Shown here piece after piece: positions 34,552-43,015 of a stretch of DNA of 64,000 nucleotides. Numbering within the stretch: position 1 is the first letter of the stretch; each line of letters starts with the position of its first letter. The position numbers and the translations under genes were made by a program. Origin of the DNA: Dyadobacter psychrophilus. GTDB taxonomy: Bacteria > Bacteroidota > Bacteroidia > Cytophagales > Spirosomataceae. The stretch lies in assembly GCF_900167945.1 (NCBI RefSeq), contig NZ_FUZA01000001.1, positions 248,001 to 312,000 on the forward strand, written 5' to 3'. The notes beneath the pieces were generated by a model that worked only from the letters and a program-made list of their open reading frames with translations, did no database searches and was not told where the DNA came from.

Positions 34552-35925
34552 ATGAAAATAAATAAAGTAATGGCGCCCGGTCTGATAGCAGTATTCTCGC
34601 TGTTTTTCAGTCTCATCAGTTTCGGACAGGGCCAGCAGGGTGTGAGCATTGATAAGATCATTGCAAGGGTTGACAATCACTACATTTTGAACTCCGAATT
34701 GGAGGAAATGTACACGCAATACAAAGCCGAAGGACGCGCAGCTCCTGAAAAATGCCAGCTTCTGGAATCCCTTATCATCAATAAAATGCTTCTTGCCAAA
34801 GCTGAGATCGACTCGGTTGTTGTGGAAGACAAAGAAGTAGACGGCGAGCTGGATGCCAAAATGGGCTACATGGTGCAGCGTTTCGGTTCCGAAAAGAACA
34901 TTGTGGAAGCCTACGGCAAGAGCATTGAAAACCTGAAAAGCGAATTGCGCACGCAGGTTAAGGAGCAAAAGATCGTTGAAAAAATGCAGCGGACCATTTC
35001 CGGTAATGTTAAAATAACGCCGAGCGAAGTGCGCAAGTTTTTTAATTCCATTCCAAAAGACAGTCTTCCGTACATTCCCTCCGAGGTGGAAATTGGCCAC
35101 ATTGTGAAATTGGGAACGGTTACGCGTGAGCAAAAGGATAAATTAAGACAGCAATTGCTCGAACTGAAGCAACGCGCAGAAAAAGGAGAAGACTTTGCGA
35201 CATTGGCACAGATCTATTCAGAAGACCTTGGATCGGCGAAAAACGGCGGTGATTTGAACTTCGCGAAACGCGGTGCAATGGTCCCGGAGTTTGAAGGAGC
35301 AGCGTTATCGCTGAAACCAGGTGAAATGTCGGACATTGTTGAATCGCAATTTGGTTTTCACTTGATCAAGCTCATCGAAACACGCGGTGCGGAATATCAC
35401 GCAAGACACATCCTGCTTCGCCCGGATTACAACAAGGGAACGGACATGACCTCTGCAATCCGGTCACTGGACAGCCTGAGGAACCTGATCGAAATTGACA
35501 CATTGAAATTCGCGAAAGCCGCTTTGGATAACTCAGAAGACAAAGAAACGGCCGAATCGGGCGGTTTGATCATGGATAGGAACACCGGCCTTGCACGCCT
35601 TACACTGGATGCTTCCATGGACCCGGCACTGTATTTTGCTATTGATACTATGAAAGTTGGCGACCTGAGCAAGCCGGTTGCTTATCGTACAGAAGACGGA
35701 AGAAGCGCAATGCGTATCCTTTGGTACAAAAGCAAATCTGAACCGCATACGGCCAACCTGCGTGACGATTACGAAAAACTCGCCCAGATCGTGCTGAGTA
35801 ACAAACGGAATAATGCATTGGAAGAATGGTTTAAAAAAGCACAGGGTGATGTTTTCATCAGCATCGAACCCGAATATAAAGATTGCAAGGTGCTCGGTTT
35901 AGAAGCTCTGGCAAATGATATTTAG
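34552..35925 (+). CDS. SurA-like periplasmic peptidyl-prolyl isomerase
   Basis: 457 aa with a signal peptide (residues 1-26, ending SFGQ). The N-terminal SurA-type helical domain (DKIIARVDNHYILNSELEE, residues ~34-52) is followed by a good parvulin domain at ~179-276 (EVEIGHIVKLG, SAKNGGDLNF, FGFHLIKLIETRG) and a more divergent second one from ~282 (YHARHILLRPDY, ESGGLIMDRN). This is the SurA chaperone layout for outer-membrane protein folding in the periplasm. It follows the parvulin lipoprotein by 80 bp and precedes a MoxR ATPase by 54 bp. The E. coli-style surA neighbours (lptD, pdxA) are absent. Confidence 0.88.
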   Translation: MKINKVMAPGLIAVFSLFFSLISFGQGQQGVSIDKIIARVDNHYILNSELEEMYTQYKAEGRAAPEKCQLLESLIINKMLLAKAEIDSVVVEDKEVDGELDAKMGYMVQRFGSEKNIVEAYGKSIENLKSELRTQVKEQKIVEKMQRTISGNVKITPSEVRKFFNSIPKDSLPYIPSEVEIGHIVKLGTVTREQKDKLRQQLLELKQRAEKGEDFATLAQIYSEDLGSAKNGGDLNFAKRGAMVPEFEGAALSLKPGEMSDIVESQFGFHLIKLIETRGAEYHARHILLRPDYNKGTDMTSAIRSLDSLRNLIEIDTLKFAKAALDNSEDKETAESGGLIMDRNTGLARLTLDASMDPALYFAIDTMKVGDLSKPVAYRTEDGRSAMRILWYKSKSEPHTANLRDDYEKLAQIVLSNKRNNALEEWFKKAQGDVFISIEPEYKDCKVLGLEALANDI

Positions 35926-35979
35926 CTTTTTTAAGTAAGCATTGCGGTTAAAGGACTTGAAAATCTAATCTGACAAATT

Positions 35980-36942
35980 GTGAAGTATTCATCGGACGTT
36001 GAAGCTGCCGAAGCTATGAAAATAGCTTATGATAAAATCCGGAGTGAAATTGGAAACGTAATAATCGGACAGGATGAGGTTGTTAAAGGATTGCTTACCG
36101 CCATTTTCTGTCAGGGCCATTGCCTCCTGGTAGGCGTTCCCGGCTTAGCGAAGACACTTCTTATCCAGACGATTGCATCTTCACTCGATCTCAATTTCAA
36201 CCGGATCCAGTTCACGCCTGATTTAATGCCTTCCGACATTCTGGGTTCGGAGACATTGGACCAGAACCGCAATTTCAAGTTCATTAAAGGGCCTGTTTTT
36301 GCCAACATTATCCTGGCCGATGAGATCAACCGGACGCCGCCCAAAACGCAATCCGCACTTTTGGAAGCAATGCAGGAATATTCGGTGACCATTGCCGGTG
36401 CAAAACATGCATTAGAGCGTCCATTCTTTGTTTTGGCCACCCAAAACCCGATTGAACAGGAAGGAACTTATCCGTTGCCGGAAGCCCAGCTTGACCGCTT
36501 TATGTTCATGATCCAGCTGGATTATCCGTCTTATGCTGAGGAGGTGAATATCGTTAAAAATACTACGAACGACGTTCGCTACCAGGTTCAGAAGGTGGTT
36601 TCTGCCGAGGAGATCATGGATTTCCAACATTTGGTAAGACGCGTGCCGGTAACCGATCATGTTATTGAATACGCAGTAAAACTGGTTCACAAAACCAGAC
36701 CAGCTGCCGGACTTGCGGTAAAAGATACAAACGACTATCTCGACTGGGGCGCGGGCCCGCGCGCTTCTCAGGCGCTTATCCTGGCTGCAAAATGTAATGC
36801 ATTGCTTTCCGGAAAATATTCGCCAGATATTGAAGATGTAAAGGCAGTTGCATTGCCCGTTTTACGTCACAGAATTATCCGGAATTTCAAGGCCGAGGCC
36901 GAAGGAATTTCTGTGGATGACCTCATTGCACGTCTCGTCTGA
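35980..36942 (+). CDS. MoxR-family AAA+ ATPase
   Basis: 320 aa from a GTG at 35980. The Walker A is GVPGLAKT (near residue 52), Walker B ILADEINRTPPKTQSALLEAM, sensor 1 ATQNPIEQEGTYPLPEAQLDRF, and the lid domain follows from residue ~225. MoxR ATPases act as chaperones that load cofactors or remodel complexes, usually with a DUF58/vWA partner encoded next door; here the next gene is an aldehyde dehydrogenase 14 bp downstream and no vWA gene is in the window. It follows the SurA-like gene by 54 bp, so the order SurA-MoxR-ALDH suggests one transcript, without an obvious functional link. Confidence 0.92.
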   Translation: MKYSSDVEAAEAMKIAYDKIRSEIGNVIIGQDEVVKGLLTAIFCQGHCLLVGVPGLAKTLLIQTIASSLDLNFNRIQFTPDLMPSDILGSETLDQNRNFKFIKGPVFANIILADEINRTPPKTQSALLEAMQEYSVTIAGAKHALERPFFVLATQNPIEQEGTYPLPEAQLDRFMFMIQLDYPSYAEEVNIVKNTTNDVRYQVQKVVSAEEIMDFQHLVRRVPVTDHVIEYAVKLVHKTRPAAGLAVKDTNDYLDWGAGPRASQALILAAKCNALLSGKYSPDIEDVKAVALPVLRHRIIRNFKAEAEGISVDDLIARLV

Positions 36943-36956
36943 CACAATCTTAACTT

Positions 36957-38546
36957 ATGGAAATCAAAGGTAAAAACTACATTGGCTATTCACTTTCTAG
37001 CCAGGGCGAACGTACATTTCAATCCTATGTGCCCGCCAAAGACACATTTCTCCCTGAAAATTTTCATAAAGCTACGGCCGAGGAAGTAGAGCAGACAATG
37101 TTGCTTGCTAACAAGGCATTTGGTGAATACGCAAAAACTCCTGCTGCAAAAAGAGCAGATTTCCTGATTGCTATAACCGAAGAAATCATGGCAGTCGGCG
37201 ATATTTTGCTGGAAAGGGCCAATCTGGAAACCGGCCTGCCCGTCGCGCGCCTCCAGGGTGAACGCGCCCGCACGATCAACCAGCTTACACAATTTGCTGA
37301 ACTGCTTCGTGAAGGTTCGTGGGTGGATGCATCCATCGACACCGCCCTACCCGATCGCTCCCCGGTTCCAAAACCCGACATTCGCAAAATGCTCGTTCCC
37401 ATCGGGCCGGTCATCGTTTTCGGTTCCAGCAATTTTCCTTTTGCCTATTCTGTGGCTGGTGTGGATACAGGCCCGGCTTTGGCAGCTGGAAATCCGGTTA
37501 TTGTGAAGGCCCACGCCGCACATCCGGGCGTAAGCGATCTCACGGCGCAGGCAATTGTGAAAGCCGCGCAGAGGACGGGTATGCCTGATGGTGTTTTTTC
37601 CATGCTATATGATGATGGTTTTGAAGTCGGAAGTGCATTGGTGAAACATCCTGCGAGCAAGGCCGTTGGTTTCACAGGCTCGATGAAAGGTGGAATGGCG
37701 TTGTTCAAAATGGCGCAGGAACGCGAAGAACCCATTGCCGTTTTTGCCGAAATGGGCAGCGTTAACCCAATTGTTGTGCTGCCAAAATATCTGGAACACA
37801 ATGCATTGGAGCTAGGAAAAACCCTCGCCGGTTCGGTAAGCCTTGGCGCAGGTCAGTTCTGCACCAATCCCGGACTTGTTTTTGTAACCAAAACGCAGGG
37901 TTTGATCGCATTTATCGATTCTTATAAAACTGAGATCTTGAAAACCACCTCTGCTACAATGTTAACAGCGGGCATTTGTAAAAATTACTACAAGCTTCGC
38001 GATCATGCATTCGAACAGCAAGACGTCAATGTACTAGCCGTTTCCGAGCAGATGTCTGACGGAGAAAATCAGGCTCAGGCATCCATAGCAACGGTTTCGG
38101 GTGAAAGTTTCATTGCCAATCCAAAATTACACGAAGAAATTTTCGGGCCGTTTTCACTGCTTGTCATTTGTGAGAATACACAGGAGATGCTGGAAGCGAT
38201 CTCCAGCCTGAAAGGGCAACTTACCTGCTCGCTAATGGCAGAAGAAAGTGAAGTGGAGGCATATGCCGGGATCGTTAATAAACTTGCTAAAATCTCAGGT
38301 CGCTTCATCCTCAATGGTGTTCCAACGGGTGTTGAGGTTTGTCCTTCCATGCATCACGGTGGCCCTTTTCCAGCGACAGCGGATGCAAGGTTCACTTCGG
38401 TTGGCCGGGATTCCATTCTGCGTTTTGTCCGCCCGCAATCCTTCCAGGGATGGCCGGATGCGCTTTTACCTGATGAATTGAAAAATGGTAATCCGCTTGG
38501 TATTTTCCGTTTGGTTAATAATCAATTTAGTAATGATGCGATTTAG
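36957..38546 (+). CDS. Aldehyde dehydrogenase, alpha-ketoglutarate-semialdehyde type
   Basis: 529-aa NAD(P)-dependent aldehyde dehydrogenase of the ketoglutaric-semialdehyde group, which oxidises 2-oxoglutarate semialdehyde in pentose, glucarate and hydroxyproline breakdown. The substrate-independent marks are intact: general base E265 in FAEMGSVNPIVVLP, nucleophile C302 in GQFCTNPG, and cofactor-binding IVFGSSNFPFAYSV. The long N-terminus and GVEVCPSMHHGGPFPAT near the end are typical of this subgroup. No sugar-acid dehydratase or other pathway gene is next to it. It starts 14 bp after the MoxR gene; its stop overlaps the stop of truA on the opposite strand by two bases. Confidence 0.86.
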   Translation: MEIKGKNYIGYSLSSQGERTFQSYVPAKDTFLPENFHKATAEEVEQTMLLANKAFGEYAKTPAAKRADFLIAITEEIMAVGDILLERANLETGLPVARLQGERARTINQLTQFAELLREGSWVDASIDTALPDRSPVPKPDIRKMLVPIGPVIVFGSSNFPFAYSVAGVDTGPALAAGNPVIVKAHAAHPGVSDLTAQAIVKAAQRTGMPDGVFSMLYDDGFEVGSALVKHPASKAVGFTGSMKGGMALFKMAQEREEPIAVFAEMGSVNPIVVLPKYLEHNALELGKTLAGSVSLGAGQFCTNPGLVFVTKTQGLIAFIDSYKTEILKTTSATMLTAGICKNYYKLRDHAFEQQDVNVLAVSEQMSDGENQAQASIATVSGESFIANPKLHEEIFGPFSLLVICENTQEMLEAISSLKGQLTCSLMAEESEVEAYAGIVNKLAKISGRFILNGVPTGVEVCPSMHHGGPFPATADARFTSVGRDSILRFVRPQSFQGWPDALLPDELKNGNPLGIFRLVNNQFSNDAI

Positions 38547-39280
38547 ATAAAATCATAGCCCACTTCAACCAGGAAAAGACCGTCCGCAGGAGCCTGAGCA
38601 CCAGCTACTTTTCTGTTTTTTGCCAGAATAATTTCTTCAAATTCCGCCACAGTTCGCTTGCCTTTCCCTACGTCCAGCAACGTCCCTACCAATGCGCGGA
38701 CCATCCCGCGCAGGAAACGATTGGCACGAATGTGAAAGATCAGCATGTCCTCGGAATCAATCCAGATCGCTTCAGTAATGGTGCACCTGAAATTGTTGAC
38801 CTGGGTGTGAATCTTGCTAAAGCTCTCGAAATCATTGTGTTTCAAAAGTAATGCAGCGGCCTCATTCATGAGATCAACATTTAGCTCAGCTCTTAGCATA
38901 TAGCTCAAATCGGTCAAAAAAGGGTTTTTGCGCTTTGTTATTCGGTATTCGTACTTCCTGTGTGTTGCTGCGAAACGAGAGTTGATATCGACAGGCACTT
39001 CAATGATCCGCCTCACCGCAATATCCCTGGGAATGAGCCCGTTGAGCTTGTAGATCAACAACTCCGCATCTTCTATTCGATTTTCTAAATCAAAATGCGC
39101 AAATTGTTGTTCTGCATGTACGCCGGTGTCAGTCCTGCTACTGCCTGTGATTTCAATGGGTAAACGAAGGACTTTTGCGAGCGCTTCTTCCAGGACCTGT
39201 TGGACGCCCAATGCATTGTTTTGTTTTTGCCAGCCGTTGTAGGCAGTTCCTTTATAGCTGAATTCGAGAAAATAGCGCAT
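38543..39280 (-). CDS. truA: tRNA pseudouridine synthase A
   Basis: Converts U38-U40 in the tRNA anticodon arm to pseudouridine. The ATG at 39280 gives the canonical N-terminus MRYFLEFSYKGTAYNGWQKQ; the longer frame to 39550 would overlap the divergent glnS and is rejected. The catalytic aspartate is D51 in SSRTDTGVHAEQQ, and the RNA-binding blocks RKYEYRITK and RANRFLRGMVRALVGTL follow. 245 aa is the usual size. A -7 element lies only 5 bp upstream of the ATG, hinting at a leaderless or near-leaderless message. The gene is convergent with the aldehyde dehydrogenase. Confidence 0.94.
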   Translation of the reverse strand: MRYFLEFSYKGTAYNGWQKQNNALGVQQVLEEALAKVLRLPIEITGSSRTDTGVHAEQQFAHFDLENRIEDAELLIYKLNGLIPRDIAVRRIIEVPVDINSRFAATHRKYEYRITKRKNPFLTDLSYMLRAELNVDLMNEAAALLLKHNDFESFSKIHTQVNNFRCTITEAIWIDSEDMLIFHIRANRFLRGMVRALVGTLLDVGKGKRTVAEFEEIILAKNRKVAGAQAPADGLFLVEVGYDFI

Positions 39281-39284
39281 TTTG

Positions 39285-39292
39285 CAAAAGTA
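39285..39292 (-). promoter_or_regulatory. -7 element very close to the truA start
   Basis: The minus strand reads TACTTTTG, a match to TAnnTTTG, ending 4 bases before the truA ATG at 39280. Transcription from it would begin at about the start codon. The -33 element is weak. Confidence 0.4.
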
Positions 39293-39354
39293 AAGGAAAC
39301 GGCCCGTATTTGCGATTTGCAACTGTTCATTGCTGGTTTTGTTGGGAAGAAGGT

Positions 39355-39362
39355 TAACTTTG
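39355..39362 (+). promoter_or_regulatory. -7 element of glnS
   Basis: TAACTTTG matches TAnnTTTG, 27 bp before the glnS ATG; a TTG lies at 39330-39332 with a 22-base spacer, acceptable for this promoter class. Confidence 0.55.
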
Positions 39363-39389
39363 AAAATCGAAAAATATTTCCAGTTTAGT

Positions 39390-41060
39390 ATGATTACGGA
39401 AGAGAAAAAAGAAGAAAAAAGCCTGAATTTTATAGAGGAAATTGTGGAGGCGGATTTGCAGGCAGGAAAATACACCCAGATCATAACAAGATTTCCACCC
39501 GAACCAAACGGGTATTTACATATCGGCCATGCATCCAGCATTTGCCTCAACTTTGGATTGACTAAAAAATTCCCCGGCTACACAAACCTTCGCTTCGACG
39601 ACACCAACCCGGTTACCGAAGATACTGAATACGTGGAAAGCATAAAGAACGACATCCGCTGGATGGGTTTTGAATGGGAGCACGAGCTGTACGCTTCCGA
39701 TTATTTCGATACATTATATCAATATGCAATAGAGCTGATCAACAAAGGATTGGCTTACGTGGATGATTCAACCTCCGAGGAAATTGCGTTGCTCAAAGGC
39801 ACGCCTACGGAACCTGGCAAAGACAACATTTACAGAAGCCGCTCGGTTGAAGAAAACCTGACGCTTTTTGAAAAAATGAGAAATGGCGAATTTCCTGATG
39901 GAAGTCGCACGCTTCGCGCCAAAATTGATATGGGGCATATCAATATGCTGATGCGTGACCCGATTCTTTACAGGATAAAACACGCCCATCACCATCGCAC
40001 CGGCAACAAATGGTGTATTTATCCGATGTACGACTTTGCACACGGACAAAGCGATTCCATTGAAACGGTTACACATTCCATTTGCACATTGGAATTTGTG
40101 CCCCACCGCGAGTTGTACGACTGGATCATCGAAAAGCTGGGGATCTATCCTTCGCATCAATATGAATTCGCACGCCGTAACCTGAACTATACGGTTACGA
40201 GCAAACGAAAATTGCTGCAACTTGTTCAGGAAAAGCATGTGAATGGCTGGGACGATCCAAGAATGCCCACGATCAGCGGCTTACGCCGAAGAGGTTATAC
40301 ACCAGAAAGCATCCGCGACTTTTGCGAGCGGATCGGTGTGGCGCGTCGTGAAAATATGATCGATGTAGGTTTACTGGAATTTTGCGTTCGCGAAGATTTG
40401 AATAAAAAGGCGCTGCGCAGAATGGTTGTTCTGGATCCATTGAAAGTGGTCATTACAAACTTCCCGGAGGGCGTTACCGAAATGTGCCACAGCGAAAATA
40501 ATCCGGAGGACATTGCGACGGGGAACCGTGAAATTCCTTTTTCAAGAGAAATATACATTGAAAAAGAGGACTTTATGGAAACGCCGTCCAAAAAATACTT
40601 CCGCCTGGCACCAGGGAAAATGGTCCGTTTGAAAAGCGCGTACATTATCCAGTGCGATGATTTTGTAAAAGACGAGAATGGCGAAATAACAGAGGTCCGT
40701 TGCTCTTACATTGAAAACAGTAAAAGCGGGCAGGACACAACCGGCATTAATGTGAAAGGAACATTACACTGGGTTTCAGTTCCGCATGCACACGAAATTG
40801 AAGTGCGGCTTTATGACCGGCTTTTCTCGGTGGAGGACCCTTCATCTGAAGAAGGCGACTTCAAAGACTATATCAATCCCAACTCACTGGAAGTTATAAC
40901 CGGCTACGCCGAGCCAGCGCTCAGTGAAGCCAAAGAAGGAGAATCATTCCAATTTTTAAGAAAAGGCTATTTCGCCAAAGACCCTGACAGCAGCACGGAA
41001 AAGCTCGTTTTCAATAGAACAGTCACATTAAGGGATAACTGGGCCAGGGCTGGGAACTGA
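39390..41060 (+). CDS. glnS: Glutaminyl-tRNA synthetase
   Basis: Class I aminoacyl-tRNA synthetase charging tRNA-Gln. The ATG at 39390 is chosen over a TTG-like upstream frame at 39330 because it follows the promoter and gives the usual N-terminus. The class I signature HIGH appears in GYLHIGHASSICLN and the KMSKS-type loop as VTSKRKLLQL; RFDDTNP and the GlnRS-specific FAHGQSDSIETVTHSICTLEF are present, which distinguishes it from GluRS. 556 aa fits GlnRS with its C-terminal anticodon-binding beta barrels. Presence of GlnRS implies the organism need not rely on the transamidation route for Gln-tRNA. Confidence 0.95.
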   Translation: MITEEKKEEKSLNFIEEIVEADLQAGKYTQIITRFPPEPNGYLHIGHASSICLNFGLTKKFPGYTNLRFDDTNPVTEDTEYVESIKNDIRWMGFEWEHELYASDYFDTLYQYAIELINKGLAYVDDSTSEEIALLKGTPTEPGKDNIYRSRSVEENLTLFEKMRNGEFPDGSRTLRAKIDMGHINMLMRDPILYRIKHAHHHRTGNKWCIYPMYDFAHGQSDSIETVTHSICTLEFVPHRELYDWIIEKLGIYPSHQYEFARRNLNYTVTSKRKLLQLVQEKHVNGWDDPRMPTISGLRRRGYTPESIRDFCERIGVARRENMIDVGLLEFCVREDLNKKALRRMVVLDPLKVVITNFPEGVTEMCHSENNPEDIATGNREIPFSREIYIEKEDFMETPSKKYFRLAPGKMVRLKSAYIIQCDDFVKDENGEITEVRCSYIENSKSGQDTTGINVKGTLHWVSVPHAHEIEVRLYDRLFSVEDPSSEEGDFKDYINPNSLEVITGYAEPALSEAKEGESFQFLRKGYFAKDPDSSTEKLVFNRTVTLRDNWARAGN

Positions 41061-41075
41061 TAGCAGCAATTCAAT

Positions 41076-41127
41076 GCAATCTAATTACGGCAGATAAAAA
41101 GAATTCTCTTCCCTGTAATTAGATTGC
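41076..41127. repeat. Perfect 13-bp inverted repeat after glnS
   Basis: GCAATCTAATTAC (41076-41088) and GTAATTAGATTGC (41115-41127) are exact reverse complements, spaced by 26 bases that include GAATTC. There is no T-tract, so it is an unusual terminator or a long-spaced protein-binding dyad. Confidence 0.6.
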
Positions 41128-41143
41128 TTACAAATAAACTTGC

Positions 41144-41170
41144 TTGACAATTACTTTGCGGTTATATTTG
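41144..41170 (+). promoter_or_regulatory. Promoter for the small protein at 41207
   Basis: TTG (41144-41146), 16 bases, then TATATTTG (41163-41170) matches the two-part consensus, with the TTG lying in what a longer frame would use as a start codon. This argues for the GTG at 41207 as the true start. Confidence 0.55.
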
Positions 41171-41206
41171 TGCAACAATTTCCACGATTCAAATAGATTG
41201 CTGTCA

Positions 41207-41554
41207 GTGAATACCCCAAATGAATTGTTTAGTACTGCAAAAGGATTCAGTCTTCAGTGCGATTTAACATCTAAGATCATTCTTCATTTTGGTGAAATGC
41301 AGGCTTCGTTCAGAATTCAGGATTTCCTGAATTTCCGCCGCTTCATTAACAACATTGACATCCATAGCAAGATTTTTGACCTCTCCGATGACTCTGACTA
41401 TGAGTTTGTTGAAGCACCTCAGCTCAACATTAATCACAAACTTACCCTCTGCGAGCTGATCCAGCTAAGAGAACTCGTGAACGGCACGCACTTCGCTATC
41501 GAGCTCAACTCACTTTTACATCAACTACTATTTAATGAAGCAGAATTAGTCTAA
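41207..41554 (+). CDS. Small unknown protein of Bacteroidota type
   Basis: 115 aa from the GTG at 41207. No signal or membrane segment. It is acidic in the middle (FDLSDDSDYEFVEAPQLN) and alpha/beta-like, with FSTAKGFSLQCDLTSKIILHFG and LTLCELIQLRELVNGTHFAIEL. I do not recognise a family. The start is set by a promoter that spans an upstream TTG candidate. It stands between glnS and the ferritin gene and has its own promoter, so a link to either is unproven. The two cysteines are not spaced like a metal site. Confidence 0.55.
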   Translation: MNTPNELFSTAKGFSLQCDLTSKIILHFGEMQASFRIQDFLNFRRFINNIDIHSKIFDLSDDSDYEFVEAPQLNINHKLTLCELIQLRELVNGTHFAIELNSLLHQLLFNEAELV

Positions 41555-41601
41555 ATAGCTCATTCCGATCATATTAGACCAATTCCAAATTTCGGGGTTC
41601 G

Positions 41602-41650
41602 TTTGTAATGCTGAACTTTCGCATGATATTTGTACTTGTTAGTACAAATA
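41602..41650 (+). promoter_or_regulatory. Ferritin promoter covered by a perfect dyad
   Basis: TTTG (41602-41605), 19 bases, then GATATTTG (41625-41632) resembles a promoter with one mismatch in the -7 element. TATTTGTAC (41627-41635) and GTACAAATA (41642-41650) form a perfect 9-bp inverted repeat with a 6-base spacer that overlaps the -7 element and the expected start of transcription, 16 bp before the ATG: a likely operator. Confidence 0.6.
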
Positions 41651-41665
41651 AAAAGAAAGTAAACC

Positions 41666-42190
41666 ATGAGAGATCTATTAAGACAACGGACTTCCCTGAA
41701 AGAGGAAATAGAAATACTTTTGAACAATCAGGTGAAAATGGAAGCGGAAGCTTCTGCCAAATATCTGGCCATGGCTTCATGGTGTGACCGTAACGGATTC
41801 AAAAACAGTGCAAAATATTTCCTTAAGCAGTCTGACGAAGAGCGCGGACATATGCTTAAAATATTCAACTACATTATGACAGTAGGCGGAACGGCCGTTT
41901 CTCCTGAAGTGGCTGCTGTAAAACAAGAGTTTGCAACATTCAGAAGCGTTTTCGAAGCAGCGCTCCAAAGTGAAATTGCTGTTACGCAATCCATTAACCG
42001 CATTGTTACACAGAGCCGCAGAGAAGAAGATTATGGCACTGAAAACTTCCTGCAATGGTTTGTGAATGAGCAGATTGAAGAAGAAGATAATGCTCGCCGT
42101 GCGATTGAATTGTTCGATGTGATCGGCGAAGAAGGAACAGGTCAGTATTTTATAGACAAAGCAATTGTTAAAATTGGCTCTGAGCACTGA
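41666..42190 (+). CDS. ftnA: Cytosolic ferritin (FtnA type)
   Basis: 174-aa iron-storage ferritin that oxidises Fe(II) and stores the mineral in a 24-mer shell. Ferroxidase-site residues line up with the FtnA pattern: E26 in the NQVKMEAEAS helix, E59 and H62 (SDEERGHMLKI), and the Glu of QSEIAVTQ and of NEQIEEEDN. The FLQWFVNEQ block is the FtnA signature, so it is FtnA and not a heme bacterioferritin (no heme Met). The promoter is overlapped by a dyad, which suggests control by iron or oxidative stress. A bidirectional-looking terminator closes it. Confidence 0.95.
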   Translation: MRDLLRQRTSLKEEIEILLNNQVKMEAEASAKYLAMASWCDRNGFKNSAKYFLKQSDEERGHMLKIFNYIMTVGGTAVSPEVAAVKQEFATFRSVFEAALQSEIAVTQSINRIVTQSRREEDYGTENFLQWFVNEQIEEEDNARRAIELFDVIGEEGTGQYFIDKAIVKIGSEH

Positions 42191-42206
42191 TCAATAAGAT
42201 ATTAGG

Positions 42207-42239
42207 AAAAAAGCTGCGCCGTTCGGTGCAGCTTTTTTT
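42207..42239 (+). terminator. Terminator after ftnA
   Basis: AAAAAAGCTGCGCC (42207-42220) pairs with GGTGCAGCTTTTTT (42225-42238) around GTTC, followed by T and A. The hairpin overlaps the stop region of the opposite-strand acetyltransferase gene. Confidence 0.9.
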
Positions 42240-42828
42240 ATGCAGTTTTGTGACGCTCCCCCGGCTTGTTTAGCAAAGAATAAATTTCCGTATCCAGAAA
42301 ACGGCCGTTTTCATGGAAACTTTCCTTAAAATATGCTTCCTTCTCAAACCCATGTTTCAGCAGAATCTTTCTTGAAGCGTCATTCTCAGGACTGATCTTC
42401 GCCTCAATGCTGTGAAAGTACATTTCTTTAAAGCCATAATCGACAATCCGTTTCAAAGCCTCACTCATGATTCCCTTAAACCAATGATCCGGATGGATCA
42501 TATAACCGATTTCAGCGCGATAGTTATAAAGATCCATTTTATGGAATCCAATTGTACCGATTAAAGCGCCTTCGCTCTCATTAACCCGGATATCCTTCAA
42601 TGCAATGCCCCAGGTGATCCCGATTTTATCCCTAAGATTTCTGCTATAAGCGTCTATCAGATCCCTGGCCTCATTCCTGGAAGCCAGCAACGGCTTCCCA
42701 ATATATTGCATAGCTTGCGGATTACTCCGCAGTTTGAACATATCCTCCACGTGGCTTTCCGACATGGCATGCAACAGCAGCCGCTCGGTTTCTAGTATCG
42801 GAAATGGGTCAAAGTTTACGAACAGCAT
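42238..42828 (-). CDS. GNAT-family N-acetyltransferase (RimJ/RimL type)
   Basis: 196 aa. The N-terminal ILETERLLLHAMSESHVEDMFKLRSNP is the RimJ/RimL-like opening of ribosomal-protein and small-molecule acetyltransferases. The acetyl-CoA-binding core is WFKGIMSEALKRIVDYGF (Q/R-x-x-G-x-A-like loop is degenerate), and the helix-strand at EAKISPENDASRKILLKHGFEKE ends the domain. GNAT enzymes transfer acetyl from acetyl-CoA to an amino group; the substrate is unknown. It ends within the ftnA terminator and is divergent from the FUSC gene across 187 bp. Confidence 0.85.
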   Translation of the reverse strand: MLFVNFDPFPILETERLLLHAMSESHVEDMFKLRSNPQAMQYIGKPLLASRNEARDLIDAYSRNLRDKIGITWGIALKDIRVNESEGALIGTIGFHKMDLYNYRAEIGYMIHPDHWFKGIMSEALKRIVDYGFKEMYFHSIEAKISPENDASRKILLKHGFEKEAYFKESFHENGRFLDTEIYSLLNKPGERHKTA

Positions 42829-43015
42829 TGTCTTGCTAACTCAATTTAAATGGTTGCCAAAATGCGAACCTGATCTGGAATTTCTCAAAAATACAAAAAC
42901 AACACAATTATCAGCCATGAACAGGACGCTGCAAATAATCCGGAATTTTGGAACGCGTTTTGTTGCTTGTGGATTATAAATAGTAGTATTGCGTTAGCTA
43001 CCGATTGCCCGTTTC

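Noticed and set aside
34540..35133. 197-codon frame opposite the SurA-like gene
   Set aside because: Antisense shadow; the plus-strand gene has a signal peptide and parvulin motifs.
39281..39550. Longer start for truA
   Set aside because: It would run into the divergent glnS start and promoter, and the TruA family begins at 39280.
41144..41206. TTG start for the small gene near 41.2 kb
   Set aside because: The TTG is part of a -33 element; the GTG at 41207 follows the promoter.
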